Shown here: piece by piece, positions 15,735 through 25,906 of the stretch
Layout: each line of letters starts with the position of its first letter
How positions within the stretch are numbered: position 1 is the stretch's first letter
Source: Pseudomonas hefeiensis
Lineage (GTDB): Bacteria; Pseudomonadota; Gammaproteobacteria; Pseudomonadales; Pseudomonadaceae
Direction: 5' to 3'
Assembly (NCBI RefSeq): GCF_030687835.1
Contig: NZ_CP117449.1
Coordinates: forward strand, 434,001 to 498,000
DNA length: 64,000 nucleotides
Made by a program: the position numbers and the translations under genes
Notes under the pieces: generated by a model
Seen by the model: the letters and a program-made list of their open reading frames with translations, nothing else
Databases searched by the model: none
Told to the model about the DNA's origin: nothing

Positions 15735-18185
15735 ATGACTCAAGAACCACTTGTTCGCGAAGCCGAAGTGGCTGCATTTCGCGATGCCGTGTTGACCAAA
15801 CTCACTTACGCCGTTGGCAAGGACCCGGATCATGCGTTTGATCACGACTGGTTCGAAGCCATTGCCCTGGCCGCCCGCGACCATATGGTCGAGCACTGGA
15901 TGGACCACACGCGACAGATCTACCGCAAGGGCCAGAAACGCGTCTATTACCTTTCCCTGGAATTTCTCATCGGTCGCTTGCTCTATGACAGCCTGAGCAA
16001 CCTCGGTCTACTGGACACCGCCCGCGAAGCCTTGACCGAGCTGGGCGTGGATCTGGAGCGCATTCGGCTGCTCGAACCCGATGCGGCGTTGGGCAACGGC
16101 GGCCTCGGCCGGTTGGCGGCATGTTTCATGGAAAGCATGTCCACCCTGGGCATTGCCGGCCATGGCTACGGCATTCGTTACGAACACGGCCTGTTTCGCC
16201 AGGCGATCGTCGATGGCTGGCAGCAGGAGCAAACCGAACACTGGCTGGATTTCGGCAACCCCTGGGAGTTCGAGCGGCCTGAAGTGGTCTACCCGATCGG
16301 CTTCGGCGGCAGCGTCGAGACCGTGACCGACGCCTCCGGCAATACCAAGCAAGTGTGGTCCCCGGGCGAAACCGTGCGAGCCATCGCCTATGACACGCCC
16401 GTGGTGGGTTGGCGCGGTGCCAGCGTCAACACCCTGCGTCTGTGGCGCGCCCGGGCCATGGAAGAGCTGCACCTGGAGCGTTTCAATGCCGGCGACCATT
16501 TGGGCGCCGTGGCGGAAGTGGCCCGGGCCGAAAGTATCTCCCGCGTGCTGTACCCGGCCGACAGCACCGAGGCGGGCCAGGAACTACGCCTGCGCCAGGA
16601 GTATTTCTTTGTCGCCGCCTCATTGCAGGATTTGTTGCGCCGTCATCGCAACATGCACACCTCGGTGTTGACCCTGGGTGATCACGCGGCGATTCAGCTC
16701 AACGACACCCACCCGTCCATCGCCGTGGCCGAATTGATGCGTCAATTGGTGGACGTCTACGACGTGGCCTGGGACGCCGCCTGGCAGATCACCCAGGACA
16801 CGCTCTCCTACACCAACCACACGCTGTTGCCAGAAGCCCTGGAAACCTGGCCGGTGGGGCTGATGGAACGCATGTTGCCGCGGCACATGCAGATCATCTA
16901 CCTGATCAACGCCCAGCACATCGATTCTCTGCGGTCCAAGGGCGTGCACGATTTCGACGTGCTGCGCGCGGTGTCACTGATTGAGGAAGACAATGGCCGC
17001 CGGGTGCGCATGGGCAACCTCGCGTTCCTCGGTTCCCACAGTGTCAACGGCGTATCGGCGTTGCACACACAATTGATGCGCAACACGGTGTTTTCCGAGC
17101 TGCACACGCTCTACCCCGAACGGATCAACAACAAGACCAATGGCATCACTTTCCGCCGCTGGTTGTTCCAGGCCAACGCTGAATTGACCTCGATGATGGT
17201 CGATGCCCTGGGGCCGAGCGTGCTCGACAACCCCGAGGAGCGCCTGATTGAGCTTGAGCCGTTCGCTGATCAACCGGCGTTCCGCAAACAGTTCGCCGAA
17301 CAGCGCCTGCACAGCAAAAAGGCCTTGGCGCACCTGATTCACGAGCGGTTGGGTGTTGCCGTGAACCCGGCGGCGATGTTCGACGTGCAGGTCAAACGGA
17401 TCCATGAATACAAGCGCCAGTTGCTCAACCTGATGCACACCGTGGCGCTGTACCAGGCAATCCGCGCCGAACCGGAAGTGGACTGGGTGCCACGGGTGAA
17501 AATCTTCGCCGGCAAGGCCGCCGCCAGTTATCACCAGGCCAAGTTGATCATCAAGCTGACCAACGATATTGCCCGCGTGGTGAACAACGACCCGACCGTG
17601 CGCGGCCTGCTCAAAGTGGTGTTCCTGCCCAACTACAACGTCAGCCTGGCCGAGAGCATCATCCCGGCGGCGGACCTTTCCGAGCAGATTTCCACGGCCG
17701 GTTTTGAAGCGTCAGGCACCAGTAACATGAAGTTCGGTCTTAACGGTGCGCTGACCATCGGCACCATGGACGGCGCCAACGTGGAGATGCATGAGCGTGT
17801 GGGCGGTGAGCACATGTTCATCTTCGGCCTGACGGCCGAGCAGGTGGAGGCCCGCAAGCAGAACGGCGAGTTCAGCGCCGCGCCGGACATTGCCGCGTCT
17901 CATCGCCTCAACGATGTGTTGCAGGCCATTCGCGGCGGAGTGTTTTCGCCAGACGATCCGATGCGTTACACCGGGCTTGTCGATTCACTGGTGGATTACG
18001 ATCGCTTTCTGGTCTGCGCCGACTTCGACGCTTACTGGGATGCCCAGGCCAGGGTCGAAGAGCGCTGGCACGACGCCCAGCAATGGTGGCGTTCGGCGGT
18101 GCTCAACACGGCGCGCATGGGCTGGTTTTCCTCCGACCGGACCATCCGTGAATACGCCACCGACATCTGGAAAGCCTTGGAGTAG
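15735..18185 (+). CDS. glgP: glycogen/alpha-glucan phosphorylase
   Basis: 816 residues, the full family length. Pyridoxal-phosphate enzyme that releases glucose-1-phosphate from alpha-1,4-glucans. The C-terminal signature EASGTSNMKFGLNGALTIGTMDGANVE, which holds the PLP lysine, is intact, as are GNGGLGRLAACFMES near residue 120, the active-site region NDTHPSIAVAELMR, and RIHEYKRQLLN. The gene stands alone, with no glg cluster in the window. ATG 15735 follows directly on a short gap of 251 bp that otherwise contains no recognisable feature. Confidence 0.95.
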   Translation: MTQEPLVREAEVAAFRDAVLTKLTYAVGKDPDHAFDHDWFEAIALAARDHMVEHWMDHTRQIYRKGQKRVYYLSLEFLIGRLLYDSLSNLGLLDTAREALTELGVDLERIRLLEPDAALGNGGLGRLAACFMESMSTLGIAGHGYGIRYEHGLFRQAIVDGWQQEQTEHWLDFGNPWEFERPEVVYPIGFGGSVETVTDASGNTKQVWSPGETVRAIAYDTPVVGWRGASVNTLRLWRARAMEELHLERFNAGDHLGAVAEVARAESISRVLYPADSTEAGQELRLRQEYFFVAASLQDLLRRHRNMHTSVLTLGDHAAIQLNDTHPSIAVAELMRQLVDVYDVAWDAAWQITQDTLSYTNHTLLPEALETWPVGLMERMLPRHMQIIYLINAQHIDSLRSKGVHDFDVLRAVSLIEEDNGRRVRMGNLAFLGSHSVNGVSALHTQLMRNTVFSELHTLYPERINNKTNGITFRRWLFQANAELTSMMVDALGPSVLDNPEERLIELEPFADQPAFRKQFAEQRLHSKKALAHLIHERLGVAVNPAAMFDVQVKRIHEYKRQLLNLMHTVALYQAIRAEPEVDWVPRVKIFAGKAAASYHQAKLIIKLTNDIARVVNNDPTVRGLLKVVFLPNYNVSLAESIIPAADLSEQISTAGFEASGTSNMKFGLNGALTIGTMDGANVEMHERVGGEHMFIFGLTAEQVEARKQNGEFSAAPDIAASHRLNDVLQAIRGGVFSPDDPMRYTGLVDSLVDYDRFLVCADFDAYWDAQARVEERWHDAQQWWRSAVLNTARMGWFSSDRTIREYATDIWKALE

Positions 18186-18301
18186 CAGTTGCAGGAAATG
18201 TGAGCGAAGCCCAACGGTGGTTGGGCTTGGTCGATATACTAAGCGCCAGTTTCGCCGGGCTGTGTGGCCGGGTTCAGTAATTGGAAACACCGGTAACCTC
18301 A

Positions 18302-18392
18302 TGTGGGAGCGGGCTTGCTCGCGAAGGCGGCGTGTCAGGCAATGTTGATGTTGTCTGGCACACCGCCTTCGCGAGCAAGCCCGCTCCCACAA
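18302..18392. repeat. REP pair (inverted)
   Basis: GTGGGAGCGGGCTTGCTCGCGAAGG and CCTTCGCGAGCAAGCCCGCTCCCAC with a 36-40 nt spacer. It occupies the middle of the 289-bp gap between glgP and the DUF2339 gene; the rest of that gap shows nothing I can name. Confidence 0.92.
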
Positions 18393-18474
18393 GGTTTGTG
18401 TGGTTCCTCTAGACTGAAGCAGACACCGCATCACTCCGGTTACGTCAGCAAAGGGCCGCTTAGGGATATCGACC

Positions 18475-21400
18475 ATGCAATGGATCTTAACGCTGTTGGG
18501 CCTGGCACTCGGCTGGGTGGTGGATGAGTCGTTCGCCGATGCGCTGATAGGCGCGTTGCTGGGCCTTGGCGTTGCTCAGGGCATTCGTCTCAGCCGCCTC
18601 GGTGCTCACGCCGCCGAACAGCAGAACCAGTTGCAAACGGCCCAGCGCGCCTTGAGCGCACTGGAGCAGCGGCTGATCGTGCTTGAGCGCAGTACTGTCG
18701 CCGCCTCGGGCGAACCTGCGCCATCGCCCGAGATCGTCGTGGCTCAGGTTCCAGAGCCCGAAATCCAATCCGAACCGGAGCTGGTCTGGGAACTGCCGCC
18801 GGACCTTGAAGCTGTTCCCGCGATGACTGCACAAACCGGCCAGCCGTTGCCCGACGACGTATGGCGGCCTACACCGGTCGTCTCCAAACCCGTTCAATCG
18901 GAGCCGGCTGTCCCTCGTGATCCGAGTCTGCTCGAGCGTGCCTTGGCGCGGGCGCGCGTAACTGGCTGTTTGGCGGTAATACCGTGCTGCGGGTCGGCGT
19001 GGTGCTGTTGTTCCTCGGTTTGGCATTTCTGCTGCGCTATGCCACGGAAGGCATGGTCGTGCCCATCGAGTTGCGTTATGCCGGCGTCGCGGCCAGTGCG
19101 TTGGGCCTGCTAGGCCTGGGCTGGTGGCTGCGCCAGCGCAACAGCAACTACGCGCTGATGTTGCAGGGCACCGGGATCGCGGTGCTGTACCTGACCGTGT
19201 TCGCCGCCATGCGCCTGCATCCGCTGCTCGACTCCAAAGCGGCCTTGGGCTTGCTGGTGGCGGTCACGGTGTTCTCGGCGATTCTGGCGGTGAGCCAAAA
19301 TGCCCTCGGCCTTGCTGCGGTAGCGGCGCTGGGCGGGTTTGCCGCGCCGATCCTGACGTCCACCGGCAGCGGTAACCATGTCGCGCTGTTCAGCTACTTC
19401 ATCCTGCTCAATGCCGGCATCCTGGCGATTGCCTGGTTCAAGGCCTGGCGTCTGCTCAACCTGATTGGTTTTGTCGGCACCTTCGGCATCGGTTTTGCCT
19501 GGGGCTTGCGCTCTTATGGGCCAGAACTGCTCTGGAGCACCGAGCCGTTCCTGATTGTTTTCTTCCTGATGTACCTGGCGATCGGCTTGCTGTTCACCCG
19601 ACGCAAGTTGCTGGAAATGGGCGATGGCCCCGAGGACGAAAGCCGCGATGCGCTGTTGCGCTGGTCGGCCCGCAAGGGCGACTACGTGGACGGCACGATG
19701 CTGTTCGGTCCGCCGCTGGTGGGGTTCGGTTTGCAGTTCGCGCTGGTGCAGCATCTGGAGTTCGCCGCTGCGTTTAGCGCCTTGGCCCTGGGCATGATCT
19801 ACATGGGGCTGGCGCGGGTATTGATGGGTGGCCGCGCCGTCCTGTTGGCCGAAACCTGCCTCGCTCTGGGGGTGATTTTTGCCAGCCTGGCGATTCCCCT
19901 GGGCCTCGACGCCCGGTGGACCGCGGCGGCATGGGCTGTGGAAGGTGCGGGGATTTTCTGGTTGGGCCTGCGTCAGCAGCGGCCTTTGGCCCGGGCTTTT
20001 GCCTTGCTGCTGCAACTGGGCTCGGCGCTGGCCTTTGTCAGCGAGTTGCGTCAGGGCGACAGCAGCCTGATCGATGGCGCGCCGCTGGGCGCGTTGATGC
20101 TGGGTGGCGCCTTGCTGTTCAGTTTCTACCAATTGCGCAAGACCGCGCCTGAGCACACCACACGTTGGGAGCGCCAGGGCCTGCCGGTGCTGGCTGTGCT
20201 GGGGTTGAGCTTTCTCTATCTGCTGGCGCCGCTGTTCTTGTTCACTCACGGCACCGCCATTGCCTGGGCCCTGGCCGGTCTGGCGACGCTGTTCGCGGGC
20301 CTGCGCCTGCAATCGCGCAGCTTCCTGTTTACCGCGTTCGCGGTGCAGTTGCTGGGTGGCGCGCTGTTCCTGTTGCGTTTGCAGGGTGCCGAAGGGGATT
20401 CGACAGCCGTGTTCAGCGCTGGCTGGAGCGGTTTGCTCAGCGCCTCCCTGATTGGCTTGGCGCTGATTGGCGGCATGCTGCTGGCGGCGCGCGATGACAT
20501 GGTACGCAACGATGTGCGGTTGCTGCGCGGGTTGTCGGTGGTGCTGCTGGCGGGGTTGGTGCTGATCAACCTCGCCGTGCTTTTCGTCCTGCCCTGGCAA
20601 ACGGCGAGCGGTGTATGGGCGGCCAGCGGCCTGTTGATCATCTGGCTGAGCCTGTACCTGAAGCAGCGCGTGAGTTTTGTGTTTGGCCTGCTGTTGCAGT
20701 TGATCGGCGGCGCGGCGTTCCTTGCCGCCGGGTCGGCGCTGCTCGGGCCACTGAGTGCCGAGGATCTGCGGCCCTTGGCTCACAGCGGGTTCTGGACGCC
20801 GCTGGTGCTGGGGTTGGCGGCACTGGTGGGCGCATGGCGATTGCAGCGCGGTCATCCTTCGGCGGTATTCCAGGCCTTGAGCTTGCAGCGTTTGTCCGAG
20901 TTGCTGCTGGTCTGGGGCGCAGGCTGGTGGGCGCTGGCGTGGGTCAGCGAAGTGCTCCGCTTTGCACCGCAGCACCTGCAAGGTCATTTGTTGCTGATCG
21001 TCGCGGCAATCAGTGTGGCGCTGTGGACATTGCTGGCGCTGCGTTTGAAATGGCCGGCGATGGGGTTGCTATGCACCTTGCTGATTCTGGTGGCGGGCTG
21101 CGTGCTGGTCGCGACCGGGCACAGCCGTTATCACCCGGCGGCGGATTTCGGCTGGCTGGCCTGGTTCGCTGTGTTCGCCGTACATTTCCTTTCTCTGAAA
21201 CGCCTGGCGCCGATACTGCCGGCCCGGGCGTGCAGCACCGCCCATGTGCTCGGTTGCTGGCTGCTGATCGGTGTGCTGGCGCTGGAGGTGCGTTACGGCC
21301 TGCTGCTGTTGTCCGAGCAGTACAACGCCTGGCGCTGGCTGGGTTGGGCGATTCTGCCGAGCCTGTACCTGGTGCTGATGGCCGCGCCGCGCACCTGGCC

Positions 21401-22061
21401 ATGGCCGGTCTCGGCTTACCCTCGCGAATATCGCGTGTACGCGGCGGCGCCGCTGGCGCTGTTGATGCTGGGCTGGTTCTGGCTGGCCAACACTTTCAGC
21501 GACGGCAGTGCCGAACCGTTGCCCTATGTGCCGCTGCTCAACCCGTTGGAGCTGGGCTTGCTGTTCGCCTTGTTTGGCGTCTACGTATGGACTCGCAGCG
21601 CGGTGTCGCAACTGGCAATCCGATGGGGTCATGCCGGACACGTCGCCCAGTTGATCGCTGGCGTGTCGCTGTTCACGTTCTTCACCGCCATGGTGATGCG
21701 CAGTGCTCACCATTGGATCGGTGTGCCGTTCGAGCTGGAGGCGTTGCTCGAATCCATGTTTGTGCAGGCCGGGCTGTCCATCGTCTGGACCCTGATTGCC
21801 CTGGGCCTGATGATCGGTGGGCATCTGCGCCATCGTCGTGAGGTGTGGCTGATCGGTGCGGCGTTGATCGCCGTGGTGGTGGCCAAGCTGTTCTTTGTCG
21901 AGTTGAGTAACCGTGGCGGTCTGGCGCGGATTGTGTCGTTTATCGGCGTGGGTGTATTGCTGTTGGTAGTGGGCTACTTCGCGCCGCTGCCGCCAAAACG
22001 CCCGGAAGGGGGCTCGCGGACCGAGCCGCCAATACCTGTCAGTGAGGGAGTGTCGTCTTGA
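18475..22061 (+). pseudogene. DUF2339 membrane protein, interrupted by a frameshift
   Basis: A very large polytopic membrane protein family of unknown function, here split into two frames. The first (18475-19113) gives an N-terminal membrane helix pair (MQWILTLLGLALGWVVDES), a coiled coil and a Pro/Glu linker up to LLERALARAR. From 18960 the homologous continuation NWLFGGNTVLRVGVVLLFLG lies in another frame (open from GTG 18984 to 22061, 1,025 residues, more than 20 hydrophobic segments). Restoring one base (or removing two) within 18951-18960 fuses them into about 1,190 residues. The site is the repetitive GGCGCGGGCGCGCG, so a sequencing error or slippage is possible. Both halves keep coding character, so the event is recent or not real. 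The stop overlaps the next gene. Confidence 0.75.
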
Positions 22062-23419
22062 GTCGCAAGTTGAGTCGGATCGGGTTGGGCGTGGCGGGGT
22101 TGTGGGTGGCCTTGTCGGTGACGGCCCAGGAACAACCGGCGGATTTCGCCCATCAGGTGCCATTGTCCTTGAGCGGCGAGGGGCCGTGGTATCGCCTGGC
22201 GTTGCCCCTGGGGATTCAGTTGCAAGCGCGACAGACCGACCTGAGCGACCTGCGGGTGTTCAACGCCGCCGGGCAGGCCCAGGCCTATGCCTTGGTTCGC
22301 GAGACTGCCCAGAGCCGGGAAAACCGCACCACCGACGTGAAGTGGTTCCCGTTGTACAACGCCGCCGATGACAACGAGCGCGCGCCCAGCGTACGGGTGC
22401 AATCGAGCGCCAGCGGCACGCTGGTGCAGGTGCAGCCGTCCAGCAGGCTCGAAGCGGGGGAGGAGGAGCTGCGCGGCTGGCTGCTGGATGCCAGTGCGAT
22501 CAAGGCGCCCTTGCAGCAGTTGATCCTCGACTGGACCAGCGAGCGCGACGGCTTCCAGCGCTTCACCATCGAAGCCAGTGACGACTTGCAACAGTGGCAG
22601 GCGTGGGGCGAAGGCCAAGTGGCGCGGCTGACCTTTGCCGATGAGCGAGTGGAGCAGCATGAGGTCAGCTTGCCAGGACAACCGGCGCGTTATCTGCGGT
22701 TGCTGTGGCAATCGCCGTCATCGGCGCCGGTGTTGACCTCGGCCCAGTTGCAGAGCGGCAGTCGCGAAAGCCTGCCGTTGCCGTTGGTCTGGTCGCAGCC
22801 TTTGGCCGGCAGCACCACGAAGGCTGGGCAGTACACCTGGCAGTTGCCCATGGGGCTGAATGTCGAGCAGGTGCAGGTCGAACTGAACCAGGCCAACAGC
22901 CTGGCGCCGGTGACCCTGGCCGGACGGCGTGAAAGCAGCCAGCCGTGGCAAACACTGAACAGCGGTTTGCTGTATCGCCTGACCCAGAACGGCGAGGATG
23001 TGCTGCAAAACCAACTGCAACTGTCGGGGCAGACCGTGCAGCAATTGAAGCTGACGGTGGACGAACGGGGCGGCGGCCTCGGTGCCGAAGCGCCAGCCTT
23101 GCGTTTTGCCGTGCGCCCGACCCAAGTGGTGTTCCTGGCACGGGGCGAGGGCCCCTACAGCCTGGCACTGGGCAATGCGACGGTGAAAGCGGCCAGCCTG
23201 CCACTGGCCACGCTGGTGCCCGATTACAAACCGTCACGCCTGGCGACGCTGGGTACGGCGAAGGCTAATGGCGGAACGACCTCGGCGCCGGCTGCCGCAA
23301 CACCCACTGTCGAGACCAGCTGGAAGAAAATCGGCTTGTGGGCGGTGTTGCTGATCAGCGTACTGGTCCTCGCGGCGATGGCCTTCAGCTTGCTGCGCAA
23401 GCCACCGGTCAAATCCTGA
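22058..23419 (+). CDS. DUF3999 family envelope protein
   Basis: 453 residues with a TTG start at 22058 that overlaps the DUF2339 stop by 4 bp (TTGA), so the two are translationally coupled and probably work together. A signal peptide (about residues 5-25, RIGLGVAGLWVALSVTAQEQ) leads into a long periplasmic region of beta-strand character (ADFAHQVPLSLSGEGPWYRLALP), with a single C-terminal membrane helix (IGLWAVLLISVLVLAAMAFS) and a short basic tail. The pairing with DUF2339 proteins recurs in pseudomonads (from memory: PA5113-PA5114). Molecular function unknown. Confidence 0.85.
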   Translation: MSRKLSRIGLGVAGLWVALSVTAQEQPADFAHQVPLSLSGEGPWYRLALPLGIQLQARQTDLSDLRVFNAAGQAQAYALVRETAQSRENRTTDVKWFPLYNAADDNERAPSVRVQSSASGTLVQVQPSSRLEAGEEELRGWLLDASAIKAPLQQLILDWTSERDGFQRFTIEASDDLQQWQAWGEGQVARLTFADERVEQHEVSLPGQPARYLRLLWQSPSSAPVLTSAQLQSGSRESLPLPLVWSQPLAGSTTKAGQYTWQLPMGLNVEQVQVELNQANSLAPVTLAGRRESSQPWQTLNSGLLYRLTQNGEDVLQNQLQLSGQTVQQLKLTVDERGGGLGAEAPALRFAVRPTQVVFLARGEGPYSLALGNATVKAASLPLATLVPDYKPSRLATLGTAKANGGTTSAPAAATPTVETSWKKIGLWAVLLISVLVLAAMAFSLLRKPPVKS

Positions 23420-23451
23420 GCCTGGGGCAACCGATAAACCGAGTCGCCTGC

Positions 23452-23519
23452 TTCGCGAGCAAGCCCGCTCCCACAGGAGTCCGCATTCCAATGTGGGAGC
23501 GGGCTTGCTCGCGAAAGCG
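23452..23519. repeat. REP pair (inverted, short spacer)
   Basis: CTTCGCGAGCAAGCCCGCTCCCAC and GTGGGAGCGGGCTTGCTCGCGAAAG separated by about 18 nt, in the gap before fbp. Confidence 0.9.
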
Positions 23520-23659
23520 ATCTTCCAGCCACCCAAAATCCACGAGCAACCGCCACCCCGTGAACTCAATCCTCCATTCCCCGTCTCATAGGAGGAATTA
23601 AGTCCCGACTCGCGCTAAACTGCGCAGGTTTTTCCGCCCCCTATTCTTCGGAGCCGTCC

Positions 23660-24670
23660 ATGTCCCGCGTTACCTTGAGTCGCTATTTGATTGAGCAGAC
23701 CCGCAGCAACAACACCCCTGCCGATCTGCGCTTTTTGATCGAAGTGGTGGCGCGTGCATGCAAGGAGATCAGCCACGCCGTATCCAAAGGCGCCCTGGGT
23801 GGTGTCCTGGGCAGCATGGGTACCGAAAACGTGCAGGGCGAAGTGCAGAAAAAGCTCGACGTGCTCTCTAACGAAATCCTGCTCGAAGCCAACGAATGGG
23901 GCGGTCACCTGGCCGGCATGGCGTCCGAGGAAATGGACAACGCCTACCAGATTCCAGGCAAATACCCCAAGGGTGCTTACCTGCTGGTGTTCGACCCACT
24001 GGACGGTTCGTCGAACATCGATATCAACGCGCCGGTGGGCACCATCTTCTCGGTACTGCGTTGCCCGAACGAATACCTGAGCCAAAACGAAGCCTTGAAT
24101 GAAAAGGCGTTCCTGCAACCAGGCACCGAGCAGGTAGCCGCCGGTTATGCCATCTACGGCCCGCAGACCATGTTGGTGCTGACCCTGGGCGACGGCGTCA
24201 AAGGTTTCACTCTGGACCGTGAGATGGGCAGCTTCGTACTGACCCACGAAGACATCACCATTCCGGAAAGCACCCAGGAATTCGCCATCAACATGTCCAA
24301 TCAGCGTCACTGGGAAGCCCCGGTACAACGCTACGTTGGCGAATTGCTGGCCGGTGAAGAAGGTCCGCTGAAAAAGAACTACAACATGCGCTGGGTCGCC
24401 GCGATGGTCGCCGACGTACACCGCATCCTGACCCGTGGCGGTCTGTTCATGTACCCGCGCGACAGCCGCGAGCCGTCCAAGCCGGGCAAACTGCGCCTGA
24501 TGTACGAAGCCAACCCGATGTCGTTCCTGGTGGAACAGGCTGGCGGTGCCTCCACTGACGGTCACCAGCGTATTCTCGACATCCAGCCTGAAGGCCTGCA
24601 CCAGCGTGTGGCGGTGTTCCTGGGTTCGAAGGAAGAAGTCGCCCGCGCCACGGCCTACCACAAGGAATAA
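23660..24670 (+). CDS. fbp: fructose-1,6-bisphosphatase class I
   Basis: 336 residues. Mg-dependent cytosolic gluconeogenic phosphatase. The metal site and substrate motifs are present: the Glu in [32 protein letters not shown] (metal-binding Asps), the substrate loop [22 protein letters not shown] and [19 protein letters not shown]. The only class I fbp-like gene in the window. A DUF924 gene follows 3 bp later and is probably co-transcribed. Confidence 0.97.
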   Translation: MSRVTLSRYLIEQTRSNNTPADLRFLIEVVARACKEISHAVSKGALGGVLGSMGTENVQGEVQKKLDVLSNEILLEANEWGGHLAGMASEEMDNAYQIPGKYPKGAYLLVFDPLDGSSNIDINAPVGTIFSVLRCPNEYLSQNEALNEKAFLQPGTEQVAAGYAIYGPQTMLVLTLGDGVKGFTLDREMGSFVLTHEDITIPESTQEFAINMSNQRHWEAPVQRYVGELLAGEEGPLKKNYNMRWVAAMVADVHRILTRGGLFMYPRDSREPSKPGKLRLMYEANPMSFLVEQAGGASTDGHQRILDIQPEGLHQRVAVFLGSKEEVARATAYHKE

Positions 24671-24673
24671 ATC

Positions 24674-25270
24674 ATGGCCCAGCCCTGGCAGTCGTTGCTC
24701 GATTGGTGGTTTGGCTCAGCCAAATCGCCGGACGAAATAGCCGCTGACAAAGGCAAGCTGTGGTTTGGCAAACGCCATGATCGCCAGGCGCACGAGCGCT
24801 TCGGCGATCAGGTCGAGCAGGCACTGGCCGGCGAATTGACCGACTGGGCGCAACGCCCCGAAGGCTGGCTGGCCCTGGTGCTGTTGCTCGATCAGCTCCC
24901 GCGAATGATCTTTCGCGACACCCCCAAGGCTTTTTCCGGTGACCTGCGTGCCCAAGCGCTGGTGGCCCAAGGCATGGCGGCGGGCTTTGACCGGCAACTC
25001 GAACCGATCCAGCGGGTATTCATCTACCTGGTGCTCGAACATTGTGAAAACCTGGCGGTGCAGAATGAAGCGGTTTCCCGTTTCATCGAACTGACCCGCG
25101 AGCAGCCCGAGGCGGATCGGGCGGTGTTCGAAGACAACCTGGATTACGCCGAGCGGCATCAGAAGATCATTGCGCGGTTTGGGCGCTTTCCCCATCGCAA
25201 TGCGGTGTTGGGGCGTGAGTCTACGGCTGATGAACAGGAATTCTTGGGCAGGCCTGGGTCGAGGTTCTGA
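24674..25270 (+). CDS. DUF924 family protein
   Basis: 198 residues of the DUF924 (TPR-like helical) family, defined by LDWWFG near the N-terminus, LALVLLLDQLPRMIFRDTPKAFSGD and the closing HQKIIARFGRFPHRNAVLGRESTADE. The family is widespread but has no proven biochemical role. The 3-bp gap to fbp suggests a transcriptional unit. All conserved blocks are intact. Confidence 0.88.
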   Translation: MAQPWQSLLDWWFGSAKSPDEIAADKGKLWFGKRHDRQAHERFGDQVEQALAGELTDWAQRPEGWLALVLLLDQLPRMIFRDTPKAFSGDLRAQALVAQGMAAGFDRQLEPIQRVFIYLVLEHCENLAVQNEAVSRFIELTREQPEADRAVFEDNLDYAERHQKIIARFGRFPHRNAVLGRESTADEQEFLGRPGSRF

Positions 25271-25292
25271 ATTTTCTGCGACGCTGATGCCG

Positions 25293-25378
25293 TCTTCGCG
25301 AGCAAGCCCGCTCCCACAGTCGATCGCGTTTCCCTGGTAGAGCGCGGTCAACTGTGGGAGCGGGCTTGCTCGCGAAAG
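25293..25378. repeat. REP pair (inverted)
   Basis: CTTCGCGAGCAAGCCCGCTCCCAC and GTGGGAGCGGGCTTGCTCGCGAAAG with a spacer of about 37 nt, directly after the DUF924 gene. Confidence 0.92.
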
Positions 25379-25392
25379 GGCCCTTGAAAGCG

Positions 25393-25455
25393 CTAGATCC
25401 GGAAACTGCCCACCAACTGCTTTAACCGCGCCGCTTGCTGTTCAAGGTCGGCACA
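25393..25455 (-). pseudogene. remnant of a methyl-accepting chemotaxis protein gene (C-terminal end only)
   Basis: The minus strand reads CADLEQQAARLKQLVGSFRI followed by a stop at 25393. This is the conserved end of Pseudomonas chemoreceptors (compare [15 protein letters not shown], the end of the intact receptor at 54606). Upstream of the Cys codon the similarity stops, and there is no receptor signalling domain. About 20 codons of an eroded or deleted gene therefore remain, in the 350-bp gap between the DUF924 gene and the lipoprotein gene. The rest of that gap (25456-25620) shows nothing else I can name. Confidence 0.65.
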
Positions 25456-25620
25456 GCCCCGACGAAATACACGACGGCGTCACAAACGGGTTGATTCACC
25501 CATGAAACACCTGCTCAACCCCCAACAAATACTGGGTCTGTCGGGGAACCAGATAGGGGTTTTCTCTTCTAAGGTTCTGGTTGGCACCCTGCCACCCCCT
25601 TCCGTTCCAGGAGTTACACC

Positions 25621-25875
25621 ATGTCGCTGCGATCTATCGCCTTGTTGTCCTTGTGCGTCTTGTTGACGGCATGCAGCAAGGTCAACCAGGAAAACTATTC
25701 GAAACTGTCTGCCGGCATGCCCAAGGCCGAAGTCGAAACGTTACTGGGGAAACCGACCGATTGTTCGGGCGCGCTCGGCATGTCCAGTTGCACCTGGGGC
25801 GACCAGAAGAGCTTTATCAGCGTGCAGTACGCCGGTGACAAAGTGTTGATGTTTTCCGGCCAAGGCCTGAAGTAA
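25621..25875 (+). CDS. small SmpA/BamE-like lipoprotein
   Basis: 84 residues with a lipoprotein signal peptide (LLSLCVLLTACSK, lipobox LTAC, lipidated Cys about residue 19). The mature part YSKLSAGMPKAEVETLLGKPTDCSGALGMSSCTWG has the K-x-G-M-xx-x-V-xx-LLG-xP pattern of the SmpA/OmlA (BamE-like) fold. It is too short to be BamE itself and has two extra Cys that may pair. It lies 31 bp upstream of blc, so the two are probably co-transcribed and sit in the outer membrane. Precise role unknown. Confidence 0.82.
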   Translation: MSLRSIALLSLCVLLTACSKVNQENYSKLSAGMPKAEVETLLGKPTDCSGALGMSSCTWGDQKSFISVQYAGDKVLMFSGQGLK

Positions 25876-25906
25876 ACCGGGGCCAGCGGCCCGCGGGAGA
25901 AAAATA

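Noticed and set aside
23615..24661. 348-codon minus-strand frame opposite fbp
   Set aside because: Shadow of a conserved gene in high-GC sequence.
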